This document shows positions 10,790 through 23,165 of a stretch of DNA of 64,000 nucleotides, piece by piece. Position numbers and translations under genes: made by a program. Every line of letters begins with the position of its first letter. The first letter of the stretch is position 1. Under the pieces are notes generated by a model. It was given only the letters and a program-made list of their open reading frames with translations, made no database searches and was not told the DNA's origin. Source of the stretch: Magnolia sinica (Eukaryota; Streptophyta; Magnoliopsida; Magnoliales; Magnoliaceae); assembly GCF_029962835.1 (NCBI RefSeq), contig NC_080578.1:103147759-103211758 (forward strand). Reading direction: 5' to 3'.

Positions 10790-12640
10790 TTGATTCCAAA
10801 GCTACGATGCAAGTTGCAAGTGCCCTGCGCATGTGAAGTTCCTGTGGTTGGAAGCTACCTGGGGCCCATCGAGATGTCCGTGAGACATCCACACTGTCCG
10901 TCAGTTTTTTCGGACCATGTTAGATATGATCCCAAAATTGAGGCAGATCCAAAATTTTTGTGGAACACAAGAGAGGAAACAGTGGGGATGGAACACCGAC
11001 CGTTGATACCTTTATAAGGTCACAGAAGTGTTTGATTAGACTAATATTTGAGTTTCAGATCATCCCAATTTCCTTATGAACGGTTTTGATGGCATATAAA
11101 ATCATGGTAGGTCTCAGAACGGATTCAACGGTGGGGAGAATTTCCATCCCCGCTGTTTCCAGCAGTATCGTTGGTCGCCCTAACTTTTAGATCTGCCGCA
11201 TCATCTACTTTATATTCACACCATCCAAACATTTTTAGATCCCATTTTAGTGCACGATCCAAAAAATGAAGGACACCCAAATCTTATGTGGACCATATCA
11301 CAAGAAACAGTCGTGATTGAATCCCTACCGATTAAAATTTTCATGGTGGCCACCAAAATGTTTATTTTCCATCCAACCTGTTGATAAGGTCACAAAGACT
11401 TGATTTCAGCTTGATTCAAAACTTTTTTTGGCCAATAATATTTCTACTAATGTTTCTTGTATTACGGTCCACCTGGGATTTGAAGATGGATGATGTCCCA
11501 TAATGAGCTTTGGAAATGGATGGACAGCTTAGATATAAGGCACATTTATCAAGGTGGGCGACGCTGGGGGATCCTCGGTGGATCCCTAGATCCATCATTT
11601 TCTGCAACTGTCCTAACTGAGCTGGGAAACTGATAGATTGCAAATTTCTCATAGACTTATCGGTGGCCCCCATGTGGCTTCTCTCCAAAGATCAGATTGA
11701 TCTAAAATTTGGGTGGCTTACACCATGGAATAATGAATAAACTTAATTGGGCCCACCTTGAATGTATGTGGTCTATTGACGCTGTCCATCTGATTTTCCA
11801 TCCAATTTATGGGGTTGAGCTCAAAATTGAAGCATATTCAAAGATCAAGTGGATCATAACACTGGAAAAATGTGGGGATAATGATTTCCACGGCTGAAAT
11901 CTTTCTAAGCCCCACAGTTATGTTTACTTGTCATCCAACCAGTTCGTAAGATCATACAAACATGGATGATGGGAAAACACAAATATAAGCTTTTTCCAAA
12001 ACTTCCATTGCCCCAAGAATCTTTCAACGGTAGATGTTTAAGTCAACTTTTTCCTGTGGTCTGGTCCATTTGAGTATTGAATGTGCCTATTTTTGGGTTA
12101 AATTCCTAAAATTATCTGTTAAAATGGATAGAAAGGGCGGATAAAATACATAAATCTATGGACATGGAGTTTTTTTATCCATAAATCTGTGGACATGGAG
12201 TTTGCTCAGCAGGCTAAGCTTAGTGAGTTACCACGCAATCCGCTTCATGGAATAATGCTTAAAACCTCTAAAATCATTTTAATCATTTGTTGTAAGCTGT
12301 AACCCACCTATGTTTCTAATGGCCTGATTTTTTGAACGTCCAATCATCCTAGTCGGATGCTCTACGCATAATCTAAACAAAATAGATGGGATTAGGAGGG
12401 ATTGGGTGGATTTAAGGTAATGATGGTGATGTCAGTGGATTGCTGGCAATCCCATGGAATTGTTATCACCACAGGCAGAAGATAAACGTACCTGTTTGGG
12501 ACGCCCGGCCCATCCAATACAACCCAATTCCATCCAATCTGCCCGCCCAAACAGGCCCTAAAAGGTTTTGACGGTGTGTGTCCCTATGTCAAGTATACCT
12601 GTTGTGTGGCCCACTTGAGTAGATGTGCCATATATTTTAG
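10790..12640. repeat. Array of diverged MITE copies
   Basis: At least two foldback units are visible, one starting GGTTGGAAGCTACCTGGGGCCC (10846) and another around 11640-12150. Between 12390 and 12560 there is GGATTGGGTGG/CCATCCAATC sequence bounded by GCCCGCCCAAACAGGCCCTA, which resembles PIF/Harbinger-type termini (GGGCCTGTTTGG). No gene is seen. Confidence 0.55.
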
Positions 12641-12771
12641 TGCCACAAAGAACGACAGGGGTCTCACGTGATGAACGAATTAGATGTGATTAAAATATTT
12701 TGGTGGGCCTAATGCCCATTTTAAATTCTAGCTTCATGACAGGAAAACAGAAATTTCTGTTTGGCAATAAG

Positions 12772-12938
12772 AAAAGCGTCAGAAGAGGCGGCTACATTCG
12801 TCCACTTGAACATTTCACGTGCAGCGCACGCAACCCCATGTTCTCTAAGTGGAGAAAAGCGTCAGAAGAGGCGGCTAAATTCGTCCACTTGAACATTTCA
12901 CGTGCAGCGCACGCAACCCCATGTTTTCTAAGTGGGGC
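12772..12938. repeat. Tandem duplication, period 83 bp
   Basis: The block AAAAGCGTCAGAAGAGGCGG through CCCATGTT occurs at 12772 and again at 12855 with only a few differences (CTACATTCG against CTAAATTCG). It is two head-to-tail copies. Reading frames across it are not supported as genes. Confidence 0.9.
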
Positions 12939-12966
12939 AGCTGCATGAGGATTAGCTACTGAACCC

Positions 12967-13475
12967 GGATGCGGATTAGCTACTGAACCCGACAGCAGCA
13001 AGACAATCTCGCTACTGAAGTGACGTCATCACGTATTGTGGGCCCCACCATAATGTATGTGTTATATACACACCGTCCATCCATTTGGAGAGATCATTTT
13101 AGGGAATGAACCAAATAATATGGCAGATCCAAAGTTCAAGTCGACCCCACCACAAAAAACAGTGGGGATTGAACGCTTACCATTAAAAAATTCTTTGGGC
13201 CATAGAAGTTTTTCGGTCACGCTGATATTTGTGTTTTCCCTTATTCCATGTCTGTGTTAACTTATAAACAAGCTGGATCTCAAATAAACATCATGGTAAG
13301 CCCTAGTAAATTTCAAAGGTTGGCATCACTGTGCCACTGTTTTTTGTGGTAGGTCCAGTTGAGTTTTGGATATGCCTCAGTATTTTTCTCGTGACCTAAA
13401 CTGATATCTCCCAGTGGAGAGATGGTGGGGACACAACACATACATGGCAGTGGATCCAGTAGCTAATCTGCATCC
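12967..13475. mobile_element. MULE-type MITE, GCGGATTAGCTACTGA ends
   Basis: Left end GGATGCGGATTAGCTACTGA (12967) and right end complementary CAGTAGCTAATCTGCATCC (to 13475). The internal arms contain GTGACGTCATCACG and the common core. Flanking 9-mers ACTGAACCC and ATTGAGCTT differ only by transitions, so the target duplication is possible but decayed. Confidence 0.6.
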
Positions 13476-13970
13476 ATTGAGCTTGTCACCATGTCTTGTG
13501 GGCCCACTATGATTTATACGTTATATCCAAGCCGTCCATCTATTTGGAAATATCTTTTTCCAACATGAGCCAAAGAATAAGCCAGGTCCAAAACTCAAGT
13601 ATACCCAGCACCGAGAATAGTGGGACAGCGGCCCCCACCATTAAATCCTTCCTAGGGCCTGCCATGATTTTCATTTGAGATCAACCTGTTTATAAGTTAA
13701 AACAGACATAGAATAAGCGAAAAGATAAACATAAGCTTGATATAAAGCTTCCGTGGTGTGGCCCCAAAAAGTTTTCAAGGGTAGTCGTTCAATCCTACTG
13801 TTTTCTGTTGTGGGTTAACTTAAGCTTTGGATCTGCTTCATTTTTTATGACATGCCGTAAAATGATCTCCCCAAATAGATGAACAGTGTTGATACAAGTA
13901 CAACACATACATTATAGTGAGACCCACAAAACGTAGTGACGTCACTTCAGTTGGGAGTATTCGCTACTGC
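13476..13970. mobile_element. Second foldback element next to the previous one
   Basis: The left part (CTTGTGGGCCCACTATG) and the right part (ATTATAGTGAGACCCACAAAACG then GTGACGTCACTTCAG) are inverted arms of the common core. The left terminus is lost at the junction with the 12967-13475 element; the right one ends near ATTCGCTACTGCC. Confidence 0.5.
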
Positions 13971-15725
13971 CTGGTTAGAAGCGGATTGCTGGTGTACCAC
14001 ACCGCAGCTATATAGCTGTAAGCACGTGTTGTGCAAAGATGAGCACCGACGCTCCCCGATTTTCGAATTGTATGAATAGTTCAAAGGAGATCAAAGTTAC
14101 AGTGCCCTGTGTATTTATTATATCTACACTATTTATTTATTTTTAGAGATTATTTTAGAGCATTATCCCAAAAATAAATCATATCCAAAGATCATTTGGA
14201 CCACGGCACAAATAGAAGCAGAGATAATGATTTTCACCGTTAAACGATTTACAAGGCTTACCATAACATTTTCCATCCAATCTGCTCATCAGGTCACAAA
14301 GACCTGAATGAAGAGGAAAAACAAATTTCATATTGATCCAAAACTTTTGTGACCTCAAAAAGGGTTTCAATGGTTGACGTTCAATCCCCCACCGTCTTTT
14401 GCAATGTGGTCCACTTGATAGTTAGATCTGTCTTCTTTTTACTCATTTCAATTTCATCCATTGATCAAGGTTTTAGTTGCTGTCTACGGTATCTGTTATG
14501 ACCGGCAGAAAAACAACATGCATGTTGAGCCAGATGTTCCAATTGAGTGTCCCACTTGATGAGTGAATCGGCTAATTAATTCCATGCCAAGCGAATTTAG
14601 CAGTGGCAAGGTAAAATTCCAACATGGCATGGTTATCCCTGACTGTGGGGCCCACTGTAATGTATGCATCTTATATCTACACTGTCCATATGCTTCCCCA
14701 GCTCTTTTTTGCACATTAATACAAAAATGAAGCAGATCCAGGAGGCTGATTTTCCGTGAAGAATCCAAAAATGAAGATCTAGGAGGCTGATTGCCTGTGA
14801 ATGGCTGCGAATTAGTTAGGTGGTGCTGATCGATGTTTGTGATAAATTCATACTATCCGTACATTCTCCGGTTCTTGTAAGGACAGATCTGCCATATTTT
14901 TTAGGAAGCGGATTGGGCGGGTGTACCACACACCACCGATCTTGCTGGTATCACCAAGTTCTGTGGGTCCCATCATGAGGTATGTATTATATCCCAACCG
15001 TCCTTTCATTTGGCAAGACAAATTCAATGATCAAGTGAACCACAAAGCAAAAGGCTGTGAGAGATTGAAGGTATACAATTGAAACCCTTTTTGGGTCACA
15101 GAAGTTTTGAATTCATATGATATTTGTTTTTCTTCTTCATCTTCATCCATGTACGTGTGACCTTATGAACAGATTGGATGGAAAATAGACAGTATGATGG
15201 GCAATATGTATGTTTTAATGATTACAATCATTATCCTACTACTATTTCCATAATTTTTGGTATTTGATGATAGGTTGAGTAGCGGGGCTCCCTACTAAAG
15301 TGATGTCAGCAAGTTCTGTGGGACCCACCATGATGTATGTGTTGTATCTACACCATCCATTCATTCGAGATATCAATTTAAGGCATGATCCAAAGAATGA
15401 GTCAGATCCAAAGCTCGATTGGACCCCACTACAGAAAACAGTGGAGAGAGTGACGCCCACTGTTAAAAATTTCTAAGGCACATAAGTTTTTGATCTAGCT
15501 CCCTTCTTTCATGTCTGTCTTAACTTATGAACACGTTGGATCTCAGATAAACATAATAGTAGACCTTAAAAAGGTATCAACGGTGAGCGTCACTCTTCCA
15601 ACTGTTTTCTGTGGTGGGGTCCACTCCAGATTTAGATCTAACTCATTCTTAGTCTCATGCCCTAAAATGATCTCTCCAAGTGGATGGATGGTGTGGATAT
15701 AACAAATACATCATAGTGGGTCCCA
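13971..15725. repeat. Diverged MITE copies up to LTR D
   Basis: Ends of the AGCGGATTGGCTGGTGTACC type occur at 13980 and 14907. A foldback unit with TACTAAAGTGATGTCAGCAAG near 15297 runs to 15725, where LTR D cuts it within CATCATAGTGGGTCCCA. No gene is seen. Confidence 0.6.
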
Positions 15726-16559
15726 TGTACGGCCCGTATCCTAGACAGTACCGTTCCGTAGGGTTCTAGGGTCCTCCCGGTCAAATTCTGGCAACCCTCG
15801 ACCTGTATCTGACGTTTACGCGCAATCCTAAGCCGAGACCTACATATTGAAGTCGGCTCAACCCGAAACTTGTACCCTAGCGACCGCGCCGTCGTCGCGG
15901 TTCCAACGCCGCGACTCGCGCACCGATCCCCGGGTCAAGAGATGTGGGCCACATTCATTCCGAAAAACGCCACGCATTGCGAATTTTGAAGAAATCTCTA
16001 CAACATGTCACATTAAATCAAGTCAAGTACACACCATACCATAAGTACAAGTACCCCATCCCTCATTTTTTCCAAGTCAACTCTCTCTCCCTACCCATCC
16101 CTCTTTTTCAAAATTTCAAACACACTCATACCTCTCCATCCCCTTTCCTTACAACAATTATCCCATATCAACCCATCATTCCTCCTCTCTCTCATTCTCT
16201 AGCAATTTCCCAAATCCCATGAGAAATATCCAACAACCAAGCTCTCTCCCAAAAACTAAGTGTGGCCCACCTTCTCATCTCCCATCTCAACCTTCCAATA
16301 CCCATCAACCTCCATCAAAGTTGAAGGCAAGGAGCATACAAGTCCAAGGAGCTAAGTAGAAGGCTGATAGGTGGGTGATCCACCATTGATTTTAAACTTT
16401 AGGACCCACTTGATGTATGCATTGCATTGTATAATGGAGGGCCCATTAGTGGCGAGGTCCCTCTCCTTTGCGATTATCTCTCTCTTTCCCATTTTTTTCT
16501 TATATGATGATGTGACCATGTGGCCCACCTGGATGTACTCCACTTGATGTATAGTAGGC

Positions 16560-16945
16560 CCCACCACGTGGTATTGATATATCTTAACCGTCCGTCCATT
16601 TGTTGGACGGTGGGACTCAGCCACATGTGTGGGGTCCCTACCGTCCAACTGGGACATGGGCCCCATCCATGATATACATGGATTATATCCACACCGTCCT
16701 TGGAAGGATGTGGGACCCACAGATCTGCAACGTTATGCAGCAGATACATAGTTGATGCCAGCTATACAAAAGTCCAGAGCATTCGTCCTCTGGTTCTGGT
16801 GGGCCACACGTGTGGACCCCACCATGAGGTATGGATCGCATCTAGATCATCCGTTTGTTGGAGGGACGTTAGAGGTACTAGGGTATGATGATGAGGTATG
16901 TGTCAAACCCCAACTGCCCATCTGTTTCATCCAGGGTGATGAATG

Positions 16946-17034
<89 letters not shown>

Positions 17035-17495
17035 AGAGAGAGGGCTGTGGTGGGTGGCCCACCACGTGGGACCCACTGCGGATGGATATATTCCATCTAA
17101 GCCGTCCATCCAGCGTCCACAGGTCTGGACGCTAGCCCTTTGCACTCTCGCGCGCACACACACACACTTATATATATATAAATATAAAAGATATATTATT
17201 ATATAATATAATATATTATATTAATAAATGTTGATGGTGGGCCACTCCTACGTGGGACCCACCTTTAATCATGTAATCTGCACCATTCAGATGTAACTGG
17301 ACGGTGAATCTGGAATATGTATATAAAATATATTATATTATATTATATTTAAGTATATAATATATAATACATTAATATTATTTAATATATATTATTATGG
17401 TGGGCTACATGCATGGGACCCACATGATATATGTGATTTGCATCCAGGCCGTTAGTCCAGGGCCTGGACGCTAGTCCTATTAAAAGGATATAATA

Positions 17496-17534
<39 letters not shown>

Positions 17535-17760
17535 GTGTGTGGTGGGCCCCATATGGGACCCACCTGTTGGACAGATTGGCATGCCAAGCACGGCCCCCAC
17601 CATGATGCCCGTGTTGTAATCCCTACCGTCCATCCATTCATGTGGTGCCATCGTCATGTTTGGGTATTAGCCGCACCGTCCAGATGGTTGGACGGTGGGC
17701 CCCACAACCTGATGCATATGTTGCATCCTAACCATCCATCTAGTTAGCGAGTGTCTCAAG
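16560..17760. repeat. Short GTGGGCCCCACC / CCGTCCATCCATT modules inside LTR D
   Basis: Successive 60-100 bp modules each contain a GTGGGACCCAC-like palindrome, ATGATGTATG, ATCCACACCGTCC and CCATTTGTTGGACGGTG (for example near 16560, 16800, 17050, 17400, 17535, 17690), separated by AT tracts. These are the same words as the MITE core, captured within the LTR. Confidence 0.7.
16950..17031. repeat. (TA)n microsatellite
   Basis: About 80 bp of uninterrupted TA in LTR D. Further TA runs lie at about 17500-17531 and 18297-18360. Reading through them gives IYIYIY peptides that are not genes. Confidence 0.97.
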
Positions 17761-18099
17761 GCTTGGAAATAAAAATAAAACAAATCCATTATTACTTGGA
17801 CCACATTGCAGAATAGTGGGATTGAACGTTTACCATTACAACCCTTGGGTCACAGAGGTTTTGGACCAATATGAAATTTGTTTTTCCTCTCAGTCCAGGT
17901 TTTTGTGACATTATGAACTGACTGGATGGACAATAAACGCTATGGGGGGCCCCTCTAAATTTTAACAGCGGAAATCATTATCACCATTGTTATTTGTGAT
18001 ATGGTCCAGATGATCTTTTGATCTGATTCATTGCTTGGATAATGCTCTAAAACGATTTCTATAGATGGATGAATGGTGCGGCCCAAGCAGTGCGGTCTA

Positions 18100-18289
18100 C
18101 TTGTTGTATTTGAAAGGCCTAATATGACGTATTTGGAGCCCATGGGTTGAGGCCCATTGTGATGTATTCGGAGCCCATGGGTTAAAGCCCATTGTGATGT
18201 ATTTGGAGCCCATGGGTAGAGGCCCATAGTGATGTGTATTAGGCCCAATTGATTCAGCCCATTTAACTCGGCCCATTTGATATGGCACG

Positions 18290-18362
<73 letters not shown>

Positions 18363-18440
18363 GCCCATGAGTGAGGCCCAATATGATGCGTATATGCCCC
18401 TTGAGTGAGGCCCATGATGATGTGTATTAGACCCTTGTAT
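18100..18440. repeat. GGCCCATTGTGATGTATT array, first block (LTR D)
   Basis: Units of about 35 bp carry GAGGCCCATTGTGATGTAT, GGAGCCCATGGGTT and relatives, with a TA tract at 18297-18360 inserted in the array. The same style of array is at 18900-19280 and in element C at 45600-45960. Confidence 0.85.
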
Positions 18441-18675
18441 GAGACTGTGGATCCATTATACGATTGACCCTATGAGCGTCATTCCATGGGAGCAATGTTG
18501 GTTAAAGGTCCACATTGGTGGGCAATGATGGTTGGACGTCCACATTGTGACATTGTCGTAGGCTTTATTAGGCCCTTCCTCATCATTCTCTAGTGGGTTT
18601 ACCCAAACGCTTGGGCCCCATTGATTTTCATTGATCCATCATCGGTCGTCCATCTATGGACTCTGCCTTGCGTCA

Positions 18676-18900
18676 AGGTTAATTATCGATGCCGATTGTC
18701 ATGGCTGATTGCCGATTCTGATTATTGATCAATTCCGATCGTTGTGGCTGATTGCCGATTCTGATTATCGAGGCCGATTCCGATTGTTGTAGTCGATTGC
18801 CGATTCCGATTATCGAGGCCGATTATTGATTAATTCTGATTGTCGAGGCTGATTGTATAGGCCGATTGTCGAGGCCAGATATCGAGGTAGATTGTCGAGG
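18676..18900. repeat. GCCGATTxTGATTATCGAGG array (LTR D)
   Basis: Degenerate tandem words GCCGATT, CTGATT, ATTATCGAGGCC and GATTGTCGAGG with a period of roughly 25-35 bp and alternating variants. It has no counterpart in element C. Confidence 0.8.
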
Positions 18901-19280
18901 CCCAATGTGATGAATATGCGGCCCGTATTTGAGGCCTATTGTGATGCACATTTAGCCCGTGTTTGAGGCCCAATGTGATGTATATGTATCCCGTATTTGA
19001 GGCCCGTTGTGATATGTATTCAGCCCGTGTTTAAGGCCCAATGTGATGTATATGTGGCCCATATTCGAGGGCCCGTTGTGATGTGTATTCAGCCCGTGTT
19101 TAAGGCCTAATGTGATGTATATAAGGCCTATAGGATGAGGCCCATTGTGATGCATTTAAGGGCCAGGCGATGGAGCTCATTATGATGTATGTTAGGCCCA
19201 TATGAAAGGCCCATCGTGATGTGTATTATGCTCTCGAGTGAGGCCCATGTTGTTGTATATTAGGCCCTTGCGTGAGGCCA
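18900..19280. repeat. GGCCCAATGTGATGTATAT array, second block (LTR D)
   Basis: Units of about 35-40 bp: GAGGCCCAATGTGATG, then TATATG and CGGCCCGTATTT, repeated about ten times with variation. It merges into the conserved downstream LTR block near 19320. Confidence 0.85.
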
Positions 19281-20980
19281 TGAGTCCACTATATGTTAGG
19301 CTCTATGTGGGTCATTCCTTGGAGGCAATGTTGGTTAAATGTCCACATTGTCAATGCTGGTTATTAATACCAATTATGAGTATGTGATAGCATAGCATCA
19401 TGATACATGCCCATACGCATCATCTGGATGTTTGTTGTGAGATGTAGTTGACCATTGTATATGTTATTAGGCAGATTGTTATGAGACTCCCCGATAGGCG
19501 GAGGTTATCTTACATGAGCGCAAGGTATGCGTAAGGTTGATGCATGACTGGATTGTATGACTCATGCATCTTACATTGTGTGCTGTGATTACCGTACGCC
19601 CTAGCGACATCAGGGACGTAGCCTCCACAAGCATATCGTGGATGGCTAGATGAGACACCGAAAATGTTTGGTTCGAGCATCTGGGCACTTTGGATGTCCG
19701 TGGATGAAAGTCCCTAAACCTCCGTGGCCAGGAGACGCCCCAACGTCGAGACCGAGTGGATACATGAGGGCCCGAGTGCCGAATACCAGGAGGCCGCATC
19801 TCCCACTGTGTCGTGGTTGGTTGAGAAGGGGTGTGGCCTTATCCACCCGAGAGTAGGGGACATAGCTAGGCTGAGTTTGACCAGCTCGTGAATGGGTCTG
19901 CTATCGACTTGCCAGGTAGATATTGACTAACTACTGGTCAGGCGGATAGTGAGGTCTCTTCTACTTACATGGTCGCGCGTTAGTGAGCGACAATTTGCAT
20001 GTAGAGTGTACTAGACCCCGATGATGATCCCAGAGATGAAATTGTATATGTGGACTTATTGGCGATACAATTCATTCTTCACTATCCCTAGTGGTTGTCG
20101 CTATTTGATTCTATAATTCTGCCTTGAAGATTTCGATTGCATAGCTTGAGATCGTATTAAACCATTACTTAACTTCCAAATTAGGTACCACCCTGTAGTG
20201 GATAATCCCTTGATGAACCCCTTAGACCGCAATATAGTAATCTTTCGACTTCAACTTGGACATATATCCTTCACAGCATTATTGTTTGACATTGATTACA
20301 TTTGATTGTATTCAAATGTTTATTTGTGATATTGTGATAATTGCATTTGGTATTTGGTAAATTTGGTTATGAATTATGAGATAAATTACTTGACAATCTT
20401 CCTATAAATCTGGCTCTTTATGGCTCCTGGTTTGTATAGCTAATTTGTATTGCCTACTCAAAAATTGTATGACTTATGGATTTGTCAGTATTTCTGCTTA
20501 TTTTGATATCGTATAATTCATGATCTTGCCAGTATTTCTGATATTGTATGATTAAGACACTGTATTAAATACTTGACACTTACCTTGTACACACACGTAC
20601 ACCACCCTCTAAGCTTTCTATAAGCTTATGCACGATAGATGCGTGCAGGTGATGTTAGGTTGCAGCAGCGTGGAGCTTGGAACATGTAGCTAACTTCTGG
20701 AGCTTTAATTTTGACATATGTATTTTCCTTTCAGCATTGTATTCAAATGTTTATATTAGTGGATATGTGATGATGATGTTGCCTTTGTGATTTGGGTAAA
20801 CTTGTGGTTATGCTTTTTACGAGATAAATGTACGTTGGAAAATCTTCCTTATAAGATCTCAGGATTGGAACCTGACATATGGGCGTTGGGAGCCGAGAAT
20901 GGGGTACTACGGAGGCTGTCGGCACCGGATTCGGCGATCGAGATTCTTGTGAATCAGATTTCCGGGTTTAGGGTGTGACA

Positions 20981-23033
20981 TCCTACATCACCGCGTCCCT
21001 TCTTAAGGCAGTACCCACGGCCACACTAGCCAATTCGCTTACAATTATCTATTCATGATTGATGGCGCCACCTAACTTTGGGCAAAGGAAGTTTCGGCCA
21101 AAGCCAAGCAATTTATGTCCGCAGATCCATATCTGAGGCCCTTTTTCTTCCCCTTTTTTTTTTTTTTTTTTGGGTGTTATTTTCATTTGTTTCCTGGCTG
21201 TTTCTTCTCTTTTTAGCTTTACCTTTATTATCTCTTTCTTTATCTTTGGCTTTGGTTTTCCAATTCCAGCTCATTTTACCTCCTCCTGGGGCCCACATGC
21301 TAAGTGATTCGGCTTGAGTTGTCCGTGTCTTGCCAATGAATTATTGGTCCATAAGCATACTTTAAAGAGGATTCTAATTTTCGATTTTTACAATTGAATG
21401 CTATTTCGTGAGAAGTTTATTTCCATTGTTGTAAACTCATATACATGGAGTGCTGATAAAAATCATCAGATCATCTACACACTCTATAATAAGCTGCACC
21501 AGTAGCAAAATAAACATTTTTTTTAAGGACAGATCAAATCCACTTCTGGGGCTTATCTTGATGTTTTAGCGACATCTAATCTATCCTTCATTAATGCCCC
21601 AACCTAATCTTTTTGGCTTTTGAAACTTAGGTTGGTCCAAAACTCCAATGGGCCTTATCTTGTAAAATCATGCCTAAAACCTCTAAAATCACATTTTGTG
21701 GCTCATCTGATTGTTGAAATGGCTCAATTTTTTTAATTATTTGTTTATCCTGAATGGATGCTTTCTCCCAATGGATTAGATGGAATATGCAAAATAGAGT
21801 AGGCCCCAAATACAATTTGAAAGACTTTTAGAGGGTATTTGGATTGTAAGTAGATTAAAATAAGCTATTAATGCCTCAAATTGCTTATCTTGATTTTTAC
21901 CTATTAAGCTAAAGTAATTAAGAAATTTTAAGTAAAAAAGTTACTTATAATTAATCTTAAATCATACTTACTTTTCTCAAATAAGTTACTTATCTAAGCG
22001 GGCCTTTCATGGTACGCATCACATCCATATCACTCCCTGTGGTGAGGCCAAGGAAGGAAATAGGGCAATTTGTTCAACCATTTCTTAGTTGAGAAATGTC
22101 CACATGCAAGTACTCCTATGTGAATTTTCTGTACAATGATTTGTTTCCTTCCATCATATCACTTTGTGTGGATCATCCAAGCCATTCAAAAGGTAGGCTG
22201 TATTATAAATGTCTTGTAGGGAAACAATTGGACCTATATGCTCACTAGGTCGGCCACGACCATAAAATGAGAATAAGTAGAGTATTTATCCTGGTTTTGG
22301 TGATCCTTATGGTGAGGCCCATTTTTTTTTTTCTTACTGGAAATGACACATCAAAGGGAAAGAAAGGGGCACATGTGTTGTATGTATGCATTTCCAATTG
22401 ATTGGAGGACAGCTAGACAAATTTCGCCACCTTTGCTGACTAATGTCTTTTCTTTTTCTTTTGTTCTGTCATGGGTACTAACATTTTTGACAAGCTTAAT
22501 CTACAAGTCAGCATGTTAGGGCCACTAATAAACCCCTAAAAGCTTGTTTGGGAGGGTGCATTTGGAACCCCCGGTACTTGAAATCCTCCTATTGTATTTG
22601 GCACCCTAGATTCATCGTCTCCTATCATCCAAAAGTAGTTGTGTATAATATACTTACAAGGGTTTGAATTTAATTACTAAATCAACTTCAATATCTCTAA
22701 TTAGTGTATGTATATAATGTTTGACACAATAGTTGTAATAAGCCCTTTGAAATATATACTTTGCTTCAAAATGATGAAATTTCATGTCTTGGATGGGCCA
22801 CAAGCACAAGATCACAACTGAGTGACTAACAAACTATTTTTAATTGTTAATTTACATGGACAATGTTTGGAGGGTGCATATCATCATATTTAAGTAATTA
22901 TAGTGATGCAATTGATAATCTAATAGTTTTGGGAGATCATGTGCCAAATAAATTAGTAGCCTAGTGACACTCAGTGTTACATGTGTAACTCTTTTGAAGG
23001 TTTTTAGATGTGATCCAAGCTTTTAGCAAATAC
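20981..23033. other. Interval without a recognised gene
   Basis: Contains a T run (21150-21171), one or two decayed MITE arms (about 21530-21830 and 22300) and otherwise unassigned AT-rich sequence. The short frames present have no recognisable domain. Confidence 0.55.
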
Positions 23034-23165
23034 AAAAAGGGCCTCACCTAACATATAACTGGCAACCAAAAACTAAAGAATGGTCGAATGACCAACCTTC
23101 TTTTCAGAGAACTTTATTAGTATCAACCTTCTTCACTTATAAAGACTTTAAGAAACCAACACTTG
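23034..23165. repeat. Dispersed repeat, copy 1
   Basis: ACAAAAAGGGCCTCACCTAA, then CGAATGACCAACCTTCTT, CAGAGAACTTTATTA and AAGACTTTAAGAAA. The same words in the same order occur at 51539-51675. The class is not recognised. Confidence 0.8.

Larger units (their letters stand above)
15726..20980 (+). mobile_element. Solo LTR D, 5.3 kb (same family as C)
   Basis: Starts TGTACGGCCCGTATCC and ends GGTTTAGGGTGTGACA. Flanking 5-mers TCCCA and TCCTA form a one-mismatch target duplication. The start region is not repeated near the end and no gag/pol is present, so it is a solo LTR and not a complete element. It shares with element C the first ~150 bp (including a GC-rich block with CGCGGTTCC), the 19570-19985 block (CCCTAGCGACATCA, CGAGTGCCGAATACCAG, GGTGTGGCCTTATCC) and the last ~100 bp (GGCACCGGATTCGGCGATCG). 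Inside are TA microsatellites, a GATT-rich array and GGCCCA arrays. LTRs of this size are known from Tekay- and Ogre-type Ty3 elements; the lineage is not determined. Confidence 0.8.

Noticed and set aside
16752..17163. Open frames with long IYIYIY stretches
   Set aside because: They are translations of a TA microsatellite in LTR D.
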